The position numbers were made by a program, and so were the translations under genes. Source: JBHICC01 sp046759385 (lineage in GTDB: Bacteria > Pseudomonadota > Gammaproteobacteria > Acidiferrobacterales > SPGG2). Taken from it: 26,687 bases of DNA. Where the stretch lies: positions 1 through 26,687 of the forward strand of contig JBHICC010000039.1 of NCBI GenBank assembly GCA_046759385.1. Direction: 5' to 3'. Shown one piece after another: positions 8,085 through 15,083 of the stretch. Every line of letters begins with the position of its first letter. Position 1 is the stretch's first letter. The notes under the pieces are model-generated. The model had not been told where the DNA came from. It did no database searches and saw only the letters and a program-made list of their open reading frames with translations.

Positions 8085-8974
8085 GCGATTCGGGAACCCA
8101 CCAGTATTGCCCAGCGAAGGCCGTGAGCCTTATCGTCGCGCAGGCGTGTGTCAAAGCTAAACCGGCCAGCGTAGCGGCGCCGTACGCTGTCCACTTGATC
8201 GTGAAGCACTCCGGACAGTACCAGCATACCGCTCGGCCTGACTAAGCGGGTCAGATCTGGTGCGAGCGTGCCAAGCGGTTCGGCTAGGATGTTAGCTAAT
8301 ACAATGTCCGCTTTTAGGCTATCCGACAACGGCTCCGGGGGTAACGCCCGGTAACGACCACCCACGTGATTCCGGGTGGCGTTCTCCGTGCTAACTGCGA
8401 GCGCCCGCGGGTCGTTGTCTACGCCCCACGCGTGACCGGCACCGAGCTTGAGCGCTGCAATCGCCAGGATACCGGACCCACAGCCATAATCGATCACGTC
8501 TTCATCGGCATACCTACGGGTTGCGAGCCATTCTAGACAAAGCCGTGTGGTTGGATGTGTCCCCGTACCGAAAGCGAGCCCTGGATCTACGAAGACGTTA
8601 ACGGCGTCGGGTTGTGGTGGTTCTACCCAAGATGGACAGACCCATAGTGTTGAGCCGAACTGCATGGGAGTGAAATGTGCCCGGCACGCGGCTTGCCAGT
8701 CGACATCGCCCAGCATCTCCAATGTGTAGACTGGTGGTTTCCCTAGGCGCTCGGTAATTTGCCGCACAACCGCTTCGACATCGGCGATTGTCGGGAACAA
8801 TGCGCTAATGCGATTCTGTGTCCAGTACGTGGTAACGCGCCCCGTGTCTTCGAACTGTGGCTCGTGTCGCGCGTCTTCTACTGTAACGGCGAGCGCACCA
8901 CAGTCCTCGAGCGCTTGCGCAACCGGCTCTGCCTGATCATGGTCAGCCTCAACTTCAAATTTCAGCCACGGCAT
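8081..8974 (-). CDS. prmA: Ribosomal protein L11 methyltransferase
   Basis: PrmA trimethylates ribosomal protein L11 with S-adenosylmethionine. The 297-residue protein has the N-terminal L11-recognition domain starting MPWLKFEVEA, the linker with FVDPGLAFGTGTHPTT at 128-143, and a class I SAM-binding core with VIDYGCGSGILAIAALKLGA at about 160-179, DNDPRAL at 186-192 and the DIVLANILAEPL motif that replaces the usual NPPY. It lies about 100 bases after accC on the same strand and overlaps the DUF3426 gene by four bases. Confidence 0.96.
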   Translation of the reverse strand: MPWLKFEVEADHDQAEPVAQALEDCGALAVTVEDARHEPQFEDTGRVTTYWTQNRISALFPTIADVEAVVRQITERLGKPPVYTLEMLGDVDWQAACRAHFTPMQFGSTLWVCPSWVEPPQPDAVNVFVDPGLAFGTGTHPTTRLCLEWLATRRYADEDVIDYGCGSGILAIAALKLGAGHAWGVDNDPRALAVSTENATRNHVGGRYRALPPEPLSDSLKADIVLANILAEPLGTLAPDLTRLVRPSGMLVLSGVLHDQVDSVRRRYAGRFSFDTRLRDDKAHGLRWAILVGSRIA

Positions 8975-9073
8975 CGAATACCGCTACAAGCTCCGAAAGA
9001 GGGGATCAGAAAGTGTAATTTACTCGTCTACAAAGGTCATTCTGTGTTGCAGTGCTTCTTTCTTGTGTCGTGT

Positions 9074-10414
9074 TCACAGACCCAGTTTCTTCTCCAGGTA
9101 GTGGATGCTCACCGCGCCCGCCTGAAACGAGGCGTCTGACAAAATACCCTGGTGCATAGCGATGTTTGTCCTGATCCCCTCGATGACCATCTCCGAAAGG
9201 GCAATTCGCATGCGCGCCATGGCGATGTCGCGCGTATCACCGTGTGCGATCAGCTTTGCAATCAGCGAGTCGTAGTACGGTGGTATCGAGTAATTGTTGT
9301 AAATGTGCGAGTCGACGCGAATACCGGGACCGCCGGGTTGATGATACTGCTTTATGCAACCGGGTGACGGCACAAACGTCTCTGGGTCCTCTGCATTGAT
9401 GCGGCACTCGATCGCGTGACCACGTAGACTGATGTCCTTCTGTCGGTAAGCCAACCGCTTTCCCGCGGCAATACGCAGTTGCTCGCGTACAATGTCAACC
9501 CCCGTGACCATCTCTGTTACCGGGTGTTCCACTTGGATACGGGTGTTCATCTCGATGAAGTAGAACTCATCCTCCTGTACGAGAAACTCGAACGTCCCCG
9601 CTCCGCGGTAGCCGATGCGCCGGCAGGCATCAGCGCAACGCTCACCCATTTTGTTGCGAACTTTCTCGGTGACGCCCGGAGCGGGCGACTCTTCGACGAC
9701 TTTCTGATGTCGCCGCTGTAGGGAACAGTCGCGCTCGCCGAGATGGATCGCATTACCATGCTCGTCCGCCAGTACTTGAAACTCGATGTGACGGGGTTTA
9801 TCCAAGTACTTTTCCATGTAGACAGTATCCTTGCCAAAGGCCGCCGCCGCCTCGGCGCGCGTTAGAGAGATTGCGTTCAACAAGGTCGCCTCCGTGTGGA
9901 CAACGCGCATTCCTCTTCCGCCACCGCCACCCGCCGCCTTGATTAGCACTGGATATCCGATCTCGGTTGCTAGGCGCTTGCTTTCGACGGCGTTGTCTTT
10001 GAGCGCCCCGTCGGAGCCGGGTACACATGGCACGCTGGATTTTTTCATCGCTTGGATGGCGGCGATCTTGTCTCCCATTAGACGCAGGGTTTCCGGCTTG
10101 GGTCCGACGAAGATGAAACCGCTTTGCTCGACGCGTTCGGCAAAATCGGCGTTCTCGGCCAGGAACCCATAACCGGGGTGGATTGCTACAGCGTCGGTCA
10201 CCTCCGCTGCACTGATGACGGCCGGGATATTAAGGTAACTTTCGGTCGCCGGCGGTGGCCCAATACAGACCGACTCATCCGAGAGACGCACGTACTTAGC
10301 GTCGTGATCCGCTTCCGAGTGAAGCGCAACCGTTTTGATCCCTAATATACGACACGCACGCAGAATGCGTAACGCGATCTCACCTCGATTAGCGATCAGC
10401 AGTTTTTCGATCAT
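9074..10414 (-). CDS. accC: Acetyl-CoA carboxylase, biotin carboxylase subunit
   Basis: AccC carboxylates the biotin of AccB with bicarbonate and ATP, the first half-reaction of acetyl-CoA carboxylase. Length 446 is normal. It starts MIEKLLIANRGEIALRI; the ATP-grasp lysines lie in LMGDK (about 116) and LIKA (about 159); the glycine-rich lid AGGGGGRGMRVV is at 161-172; ERDCSLQRRHQKVVEESPAP is at 227-246; and the catalytic EMNTRIQVEHPVTE is at 288-301. It follows accB by 28 bases and is surely co-transcribed with it. Confidence 0.98.
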   Translation of the reverse strand: MIEKLLIANRGEIALRILRACRILGIKTVALHSEADHDAKYVRLSDESVCIGPPPATESYLNIPAVISAAEVTDAVAIHPGYGFLAENADFAERVEQSGFIFVGPKPETLRLMGDKIAAIQAMKKSSVPCVPGSDGALKDNAVESKRLATEIGYPVLIKAAGGGGGRGMRVVHTEATLLNAISLTRAEAAAAFGKDTVYMEKYLDKPRHIEFQVLADEHGNAIHLGERDCSLQRRHQKVVEESPAPGVTEKVRNKMGERCADACRRIGYRGAGTFEFLVQEDEFYFIEMNTRIQVEHPVTEMVTGVDIVREQLRIAAGKRLAYRQKDISLRGHAIECRINAEDPETFVPSPGCIKQYHQPGGPGIRVDSHIYNNYSIPPYYDSLIAKLIAHGDTRDIAMARMRIALSEMVIEGIRTNIAMHQGILSDASFQAGAVSIHYLEKKLGL

Positions 10415-10442
10415 CGCAGGGAAGCGCGCAGGCTGTGCGGGA

Positions 10443-10877
10443 TTATTCGATCACAAACAGGGGTTCACCGTACTCGACAGGCTGGCCGTTTTCTTTAAGG
10501 ATGGCGCGTACTACACCCTCTTTGTCGGCCTCGATTGCATTCATCATTTTCATTGCCTCGATGATGCACAAGGTATCGCCCACGTGAACCTCGCTGCCCA
10601 CTTCTACGAACGGGGTGGCGCCGGGGGAAGGTGCGCTATAGAAAGTGCCAACCATTGGCGATGTGATGACATGGCCCGACGGAGTGGGCTCTTCCGGTTC
10701 GGGTTTTCGTATCGGTGTTTGTGCCGGCGCCGCTGCAGCACTGGTGGCGGCAGAGGGCTGGGGGGTGGAGATTGTACGACTGAGTCGAATAGACTCCTCG
10801 CCCTCGCGTATCTCGATTTCGCCGAGACCCGATTCTTCCAGCATCTCGATCAGCTTCTTGATCTTACGTATGTCCAT
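10443..10877 (-). CDS. accB: Acetyl-CoA carboxylase, biotin carboxyl carrier protein
   Basis: AccB carries the covalently bound biotin that moves carboxylate between AccC and the AccAD transferase. The 144-residue protein has the conserved N-terminal MDIRKIKKLIEMLEESGLGE, an Ala/Pro-rich flexible linker at about 38-67, and the C-terminal biotinyl domain with the biotinylation motif EAMKMMN, lysine 110. AGGAC sits ahead of the ATG. The gene begins eight bases after the aroQ stop, so aroQ-accB-accC form one operon. Confidence 0.97.
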   Translation of the reverse strand: MDIRKIKKLIEMLEESGLGEIEIREGEESIRLSRTISTPQPSAATSAAAAPAQTPIRKPEPEEPTPSGHVITSPMVGTFYSAPSPGATPFVEVGSEVHVGDTLCIIEAMKMMNAIEADKEGVVRAILKENGQPVEYGEPLFVIE

Positions 10878-10885
10878 CGGCAGTC

Positions 10886-11326
10886 CTATTGCTTAATGTG
10901 CGCAAGGGCATACTGCAGTGCCAGTTCGTACCCTTGTGCTCCGAGGCCGCTGATGACGCCTACAGCGATCTCGGAGAAATAAGACTGTTGGCGAAACGCT
11001 TCACGCCCGGAAATATTGGACAGATGGACCTCAACGAACGGTATTGCCACAGCGGCAAGCGCGTCGCGCAGCGCCACACTAGTATGGGTGAAGGCCGCTG
11101 GGTTGAGGATAATGAACTTGACTTTCTGCGCAGCCGCCGCTTGTATGCGGTCAACCAACTCGTGCTCGGCGTTGCTTTGAAAGAATGCGACTTCCCGACC
11201 TTGGGCCTTAGCAAGCTTGGTCAATCGCTGCTCGATCTCGGCTAGGGTGACCTGCCCGTAAACTTCGGGCTCGCGCGTGCCGAGCAGGTTCAGGTTGGGC
11301 CCGTTTAGCACCAGCAGTTCGGCCAT
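10886..11326 (-). CDS. aroQ: Type II 3-dehydroquinate dehydratase
   Basis: AroQ dehydrates 3-dehydroquinate to 3-dehydroshikimate by anti elimination. From the ATG at 11326 the protein has 146 residues and begins MAELLVLNGPNLNLLG, as in the family; the frame runs on to 11362 but adds no family sequence. Visible features are the REPEVYG lid with the catalytic arginine and tyrosine, FFQSNAEHELV, ILNPAAFTHTSVALRDAL, and the catalytic histidine in FVEVHLSNISGREAFRQ. It heads the aroQ-accB-accC cluster, a pairing that is widespread in Proteobacteria. Confidence 0.96.
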   Translation of the reverse strand: MAELLVLNGPNLNLLGTREPEVYGQVTLAEIEQRLTKLAKAQGREVAFFQSNAEHELVDRIQAAAAQKVKFIILNPAAFTHTSVALRDALAAVAIPFVEVHLSNISGREAFRQQSYFSEIAVGVISGLGAQGYELALQYALAHIKQ

Positions 11327-11595
11327 GGGCAGTCTCAGGCGCGTTCCAGGAAGCGTTGACACATCCTGTGCCGGGGTTTCATTGGCGGTCGATGACTGTT
11401 ATGTGGCGCTTGGCGCCCATTCTGCTACAGCTAGGGCCAGTTTGTCCAATTAGTCACCTTTAGCCGAAATTCGGCCATTTTTCAAGGGAGATCGACACAG
11501 ATGGCACCCAGAAGCCTGCAAGGGGCACGGCAGGCGGCGGGTTTCGGTACGATGACGGCCGCTTGCGACGATCGGCGTGCCGGAGGCTATCGCGT
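11327..11595. other. Intergenic region between dsbD and aroQ
   Basis: These 269 bases should contain the aroQ-accBC promoter on the minus strand. The best candidate there is a TTGAAA (11479-11484 read in reverse) with only a weak minus-10 element, so I make no firm call. On the plus strand a small hairpin with a T-run (11463-11482) and a 32-codon open frame with a good ribosome site (11501-11599) are listed separately. No sequence similarity to a known RNA was recognised. Confidence 0.4.
11463..11482 (+). terminator. Possible plus-strand hairpin with T-run
   Basis: GCCGA-AAT-TCGGC forms a five-pair stem with a three-base loop and is followed by CATTTTT. It reads as a short intrinsic terminator on the plus strand, yet both flanking genes are on the minus strand. 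It could stop antisense transcription or be chance. Confidence 0.25.
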
Positions 11596-11599
11596 CTAA
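11501..11599 (+). CDS. Candidate 32-residue small ORF, antisense side of dsbD end
   Basis: An ATG at 11501 is preceded by AAGGGAG with a spacing of about ten bases and opens a 32-codon frame ending in TAA at 11597-11599, which overlaps the dsbD stop on the other strand. The peptide begins MAPRSLQGARQAAGF, is rich in Ala, Arg and Gly and has no membrane segment. The only support is the ribosome site and the intergenic location, so this is speculative. Confidence 0.15.
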   Translation: MAPRSLQGARQAAGFGTMTAACDDRRAGGYRV

Positions 11600-13944
11600 G
11601 TGCGCGCTTGCACCGTCGTTGCTGATCCGCTGGCCTTGCGAAGGATCTGCATAAAGTCATCGGCGGAGCGATAGCCGTAGAACCGTAGGTCTTCGCGTTC
11701 TTCGCCTGTGGGCGCAAAAAACAGCGTGGCCGGTGGCCCGTAGACGTGAAAACGTTGCTTAAGCGCATGTACCCCAGGATCAAAGGCGTTAGTCACGTCC
11801 GCCTGCAACAGCACAAATCGGTCTAGCAGCATTGCCCGCACCTGCGGATCAGCGAACGTGGAGCGTTCCATGCGCAGGCAGTCGGTACACCAATCGGCGT
11901 AATAGTCCAACATCACGGGCTGGCCGGCTTCACGGGCGGCTCGCAACCGCTGTTCCAGTACCACAGGGCTGGTAATACGTTCAAACAGCGGATGTGAAAC
12001 CGTCTGAGGCGCAGCTGCAATGCCAAGCGCGTTGCTGAGGCTGGTTACCGAATAAGGCAGTGGGCGAAGGATATCGCGGTTGCCGGCAAGACCACCGATT
12101 AAAGCGAGTACGCCCCAAATGAGCAAGAGCGTGCCTAACCCCTTCCACAAATAGCGCCATCCACCGACCGCCTTCGGTAAGCTTTGTGTGGCGCCCAGAT
12201 AAACAGCGACCACGATAAGCAGTGCGCTCCAAAGAATGAGCACCGGTACCCCTGGGACGAATCCAAGCAGATAGATTGCTACCGCCAGCAGTAGAACGCC
12301 AAACACGTGTTTGACGCGATCCATCCACGGGCCAGCCTTAGGCGCGAGCGAGCCGACACCGACACCTGCTGCGATGAGCACCACACCCATCCCTAGGGCC
12401 ATGGAAAACATCATCACTGCTCCAAGCAGCGGGTCCTGACCGGCGATCGCGACACTTAGGGCAGAGATGAGCAGCGGCGACACGCACGCGCCCACAATCA
12501 GAGCGGACACCAATCCTAAGAAGAACACGGCGATAACAGAGCTGCCCCGGATCGTTTGCGAATGATGTTGCAAGCGCGACTGGATAAATGAAGGCATTTG
12601 CAACTCGTAAAAGCCGAACATCGATAGCGCCATGGCCACAAAAAGCGCGCTCAGCAAACCGATGGCCCATGGGGTTTGGAAGTAGGCCTGCAGCTGATCT
12701 CCCGTGGCACCGGCGACGGCACCGATCGCGGCATAGGTCACGGCTGTGCCCAGCACATAAGTGACCGAGAGCAATGCTGCCTTCGAAGTTGTGAGGGTCT
12801 TGCGCTGGCCGACAATAATGCTGGAGATAATTGGGATCATCGGCAGCACGCACGGAGTAAACGTGAGTAGCAGCCCGGTGCCGAACGCGGTAGCGATCGC
12901 AATCAGGAACGTGTTTACGCTGCGCGCACCTACGCCGGCGGTCGCCTGAATAATAGGCGATCCGGCATCGACGGGACTGCTTGAATCAAGCGCCGTTAGA
13001 ATGATTTCGTCAGTCCCAACACGTGCGCGAAAGCGTTTCTTGATTGGTGGGTAACAAATGCCCTTGTCGGCGCAACCCTGATAGGTAGCGTTGACAACGG
13101 CCTCCACAGCGCCGACGCCCCGACGCACGAGCGGTAGCGTCATCTCGGCGCCACCGTAGTACACGACGGTCTCACCGAAATACTCGTCAACCTTGGATTC
13201 ACCCGGTGGTAACTGCACAGTGCCTAGCGCAAGTGCGGCGCCCGCACTGCCATTGTCCGGCTCAACACTGAACCCGGTCTTCTCGCGGTAAAGGTAATAA
13301 CCCTCAGCGATCAGGAACCGTGCCAGCAGCGCATCGTTGGACTGTGGCTCTAGGGTCAATACGAACGCCTCATCCGGGTGCAGAAACGGCTGCTGCGGGC
13401 TCTCGCCCCTCAGCAATGCTGCCAGATCCTTGAGATTGGTGATGGAGCCAGAGCGAGCCTTAGCCGGTGCGCTCTCGGTGATGGACAACCTCGCGTCGAT
13501 CTCTGTGACATGAGGCGGATAGCACACGCCAATGGGCTCGTTACAGCCCTGGCTGGTGATGCGAACGCGTACGACGTCGACGGATTTGTCGTGGCGCACT
13601 AAGGGGACCCGCGCTGTCACGACACCGGTGTAAATCTCGGTGGTACCGAAGTACGGATCGGTTTTTTTCGCCCCCGGCGGGAGTTCAGGTGAGCCCACGC
13701 TCACCGACGGGTCGAGCGCTTCGAACCTGAACTTGTCGCGGTACATGTAGTAGCCGTCAGCGATCGCCCAACGAGCCTCCAGACTACTGGCGTTGATGAC
13801 CTGCGTCGTAAGGCGGAAAGCGTCCTCAGGCGGCAGCAGTTCGTCCCATGGGGTGTGATCAGCCAAGCTCGACCACGCCAACACGGCGCCGATGAGCGCA
13901 AAAATGGATCTGATCAGTCGTTTTCCCGGGGATTTTCGACCCAT
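11596..13944 (-). CDS. dsbD: Protein-disulfide reductase DsbD with duplicated N-terminal domain
   Basis: DsbD carries electrons from cytoplasmic thioredoxin across the inner membrane to periplasmic thiol proteins such as DsbC and cytochrome c maturation factors. This one has 782 residues against about 565 in E. coli. After a signal peptide (about 1-28) come two tandem alpha domains, about 30-160 with C134/C141 in GCNEPIGVCYPP and about 185-312 with C291/C297 in GCADKGICYPP. The beta membrane domain (about 343-620, eight helices expected) has the redox cysteines C365 in FTPCVLPM and C487 in GACVSPL. The gamma thioredoxin domain has C686/C689 in ADWCTDC. AAGGAG lies eight bases before the ATG, which overlaps the 3' end of cutA by 31 bases; cutA next to dsbD is common. 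Confidence 0.95.
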   Translation of the reverse strand: MGRKSPGKRLIRSIFALIGAVLAWSSLADHTPWDELLPPEDAFRLTTQVINASSLEARWAIADGYYMYRDKFRFEALDPSVSVGSPELPPGAKKTDPYFGTTEIYTGVVTARVPLVRHDKSVDVVRVRITSQGCNEPIGVCYPPHVTEIDARLSITESAPAKARSGSITNLKDLAALLRGESPQQPFLHPDEAFVLTLEPQSNDALLARFLIAEGYYLYREKTGFSVEPDNGSAGAALALGTVQLPPGESKVDEYFGETVVYYGGAEMTLPLVRRGVGAVEAVVNATYQGCADKGICYPPIKKRFRARVGTDEIILTALDSSSPVDAGSPIIQATAGVGARSVNTFLIAIATAFGTGLLLTFTPCVLPMIPIISSIIVGQRKTLTTSKAALLSVTYVLGTAVTYAAIGAVAGATGDQLQAYFQTPWAIGLLSALFVAMALSMFGFYELQMPSFIQSRLQHHSQTIRGSSVIAVFFLGLVSALIVGACVSPLLISALSVAIAGQDPLLGAVMMFSMALGMGVVLIAAGVGVGSLAPKAGPWMDRVKHVFGVLLLAVAIYLLGFVPGVPVLILWSALLIVVAVYLGATQSLPKAVGGWRYLWKGLGTLLLIWGVLALIGGLAGNRDILRPLPYSVTSLSNALGIAAAPQTVSHPLFERITSPVVLEQRLRAAREAGQPVMLDYYADWCTDCLRMERSTFADPQVRAMLLDRFVLLQADVTNAFDPGVHALKQRFHVYGPPATLFFAPTGEEREDLRFYGYRSADDFMQILRKASGSATTVQART

Positions 13945-14243
13945 GCGAGGTACTCCTTCAGCCCTGCAACGATTGGGACTGCAATGATCTCGGGAAGTTC
14001 GTACGGATGCAGCGCTTGAATGCGGGCCTGGATTGCTTCGTAGTGATCGGCGGTTGCCTTGATCAGCAGTACATGCTCGTTCTCGGTCTCAACCGTACCC
14101 TTCCATAGGTATACCGATTGCGCGGCTGCCAGGATGTTGACGCACGCCGCAATGCCCTCGTTGACTAGGCTGGACGCGATCCTAGTTGCCGTGTCCTTGT
14201 CCGGGCACGTGGTTAGCACGATTTGCAACCGGGGATTCGCCAT
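13914..14243 (-). CDS. cutA: Divalent-cation tolerance protein CutA
   Basis: CutA is a small trimeric protein linked genetically to copper tolerance; its molecular role is unsettled. From the ATG at 14243 it has 109 residues with the family marks VLTTCPDKDTATRIA, GIAACVNI, YLWKGTVETENEHVLLIKAT and the C-terminal HPYELPEIIAVPI...YLAWV. A GTG at 14267 is an alternative start that would add eight residues; neither has an ideal ribosome site. The 3' end overlaps dsbD by 31 bases, which fits a cutA-dsbD operon. Confidence 0.92.
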   Translation of the reverse strand: MANPRLQIVLTTCPDKDTATRIASSLVNEGIAACVNILAAAQSVYLWKGTVETENEHVLLIKATADHYEAIQARIQALHPYELPEIIAVPIVAGLKEYLAWVENPREND

Positions 14244-14315
14244 TACCGTACTTGCGCCCTCGAGCACTGGGAGGGCTTATGTGACTCTCTTACGGTAGAT
14301 TAAAGCTTAGGGGGA

Positions 14316-14340
14316 GTGACCGTGTCACCCTTTCTTCTTT
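14316..14340 (+). terminator. Possible hairpin with pyrimidine run upstream of fxsA
   Basis: GTGAC-CGT-GTCAC forms a five-pair stem, which can be lengthened by pairing the flanking G and C runs across a bulged A, and is followed by CC and TTTCTTCTTT. No plus-strand gene ends here, so if functional it would act inside the leader of fxsA or stop read-through. The divergent cutA-fxsA gap (14244-14436) contains no other clear signal. Confidence 0.25.
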
Positions 14341-14413
14341 ACTCAGCCAACGCCTGTCGGCGCGGCACGGGTTGTAAGTCACGCTCCTGACCCCATCTAG
14401 GCAGAGGAGGATA

Positions 14414-14446
14414 GTGATTGTGAGCACAAGGCCCGCATGCGTCTAG
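14414..14446 (+). CDS. Candidate 8-10 codon leader ORF overlapping the fxsA start
   Basis: A strong GAGGAGG at 14404-14410 stands 26 bases ahead of the fxsA ATG, too far to serve it, but nine bases ahead of a GTG at 14420 (an in-frame GTG also at 14414). That frame encodes MSTRPACV and stops at TAG 14444-14446, eight bases inside fxsA. This is what a translationally coupled leader would look like, but a sequence this short can arise by chance. Confidence 0.2.
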   Translation: MIVSTRPACV

Positions 14447-14877
14447 CTCAACTCTTGATTGCCACATTCTTGATCGTGCCGCTGGTCGAGATCTGGTTGT
14501 TGATCACGGTGGGCGGCGTAGTAGGGGTCGGCTGGACGATTTTTTTGGTGGTGCTAACCGCCGTGATCGGGGCATCTTTAGTTCGTGCGCAAGGCCTCGC
14601 CACATTAGCGCGCAGCCGCTCCATGCTTGACCAGGGCGAGCTTCCGGCGCTTGAGTTGTTGGAAGGTGTCGCGCTGCTACTGGCCGGGGCACTGTTGCTT
14701 ACACCCGGTTTCTTCACCGATGCGGTCGGTTTCGTGCTATTGGTTCCGGCGTGGCGCCGGGGCGTAATTAAAGGCCTGTTGAAAAGGCAGATACTGCGCC
14801 CGCACGACCCGGGCCCGGCATCCGCTGACCCGGGGCGCCGGACCCTAGAGGGGGATTTCCGGCGCCTGGACGAGTAG
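14437..14877 (+). CDS. fxsA: FxsA family membrane protein
   Basis: FxsA is an inner-membrane protein; overproduction of the E. coli protein relieves exclusion of phage T7 by the F plasmid, and its normal job is not known. This 146-residue copy starts MRLAQLLIATFLIVPLVEIWLL and has about four hydrophobic segments (near 5-22, 25-45, 75-95 and 100-112), the conserved LVEIWLLI and LLLTPGFFTDAVGF motifs, and a polar tail of about 35 residues rich in Pro, Arg and Asp. AAGG lies six bases before the ATG. Its position directly ahead of groES-groEL on the same strand is the usual one for fxsA in many Proteobacteria. Confidence 0.92.
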   Translation: MRLAQLLIATFLIVPLVEIWLLITVGGVVGVGWTIFLVVLTAVIGASLVRAQGLATLARSRSMLDQGELPALELLEGVALLLAGALLLTPGFFTDAVGFVLLVPAWRRGVIKGLLKRQILRPHDPGPASADPGRRTLEGDFRRLDE

Positions 14878-14896
14878 CTGCATCGCCTACGCCGGG

Positions 14897-14924
14897 TTGA
14901 CATCGGGAAAACAGCCCGTATTAT
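14897..14924 (+). promoter_or_regulatory. Sigma70-type promoter of groES-groEL
   Basis: TTGACA at 14897-14902 is a perfect minus-35 and TATTAT at 14919-14924 a five-of-six minus-10, with a 16-base spacer. Transcription would start near 14931, within the CIRCE palindrome. I saw no sigma32-type CTTGAA/CCCCAT pair at this position. Confidence 0.75.
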
Positions 14925-14953
14925 TAGCACTCGCCTGGAGCGAGTGCTAATAA
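14921..14953. promoter_or_regulatory. CIRCE operator (HrcA binding site)
   Basis: The perfect inverted repeat TTAGCACTC-N9-GAGTGCTAA at 14924-14932 and 14942-14950 is the full CIRCE consensus, and the palindrome extends outward to 13 matching bases on each arm (14921-14933 and 14941-14953). CIRCE binds the repressor HrcA, which GroEL keeps active, giving feedback control. It overlaps the minus-10 and the predicted start site, as expected for repression of groES-groEL. No hrcA gene is in this window. Confidence 0.95.
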
Positions 14954-15019
14954 TACGCTGCCGGGTCAGGACTAGCAACGAGCCTTGAAATCTAACCTCG
15001 TAGACTCGGTACGCATTCA

Positions 15020-15032
15020 CACTCGCAGAGTG
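15020..15032. promoter_or_regulatory. CIRCE-like half-palindrome in the groES leader
   Basis: CACTC-GCA-GAGTG is a perfect short palindrome about 50 bases ahead of the groES ATG, in the predicted 5' leader. Its arms equal the inner five bases of the CIRCE arms but with a 3-base instead of 9-base gap. It may be an RNA hairpin or a decayed operator copy. Confidence 0.3.
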
Positions 15033-15083
15033 CTGGGACCTGCGAGGGCAAGTTAACTTTCGAAACAAAAGGAGGAAGAACAC

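Noticed and set aside
11402..11416. GGCGC-TTG-GCGCC hairpin in the aroQ upstream region
   Set aside because: Five-pair stem with no associated signal; common by chance at this GC content.
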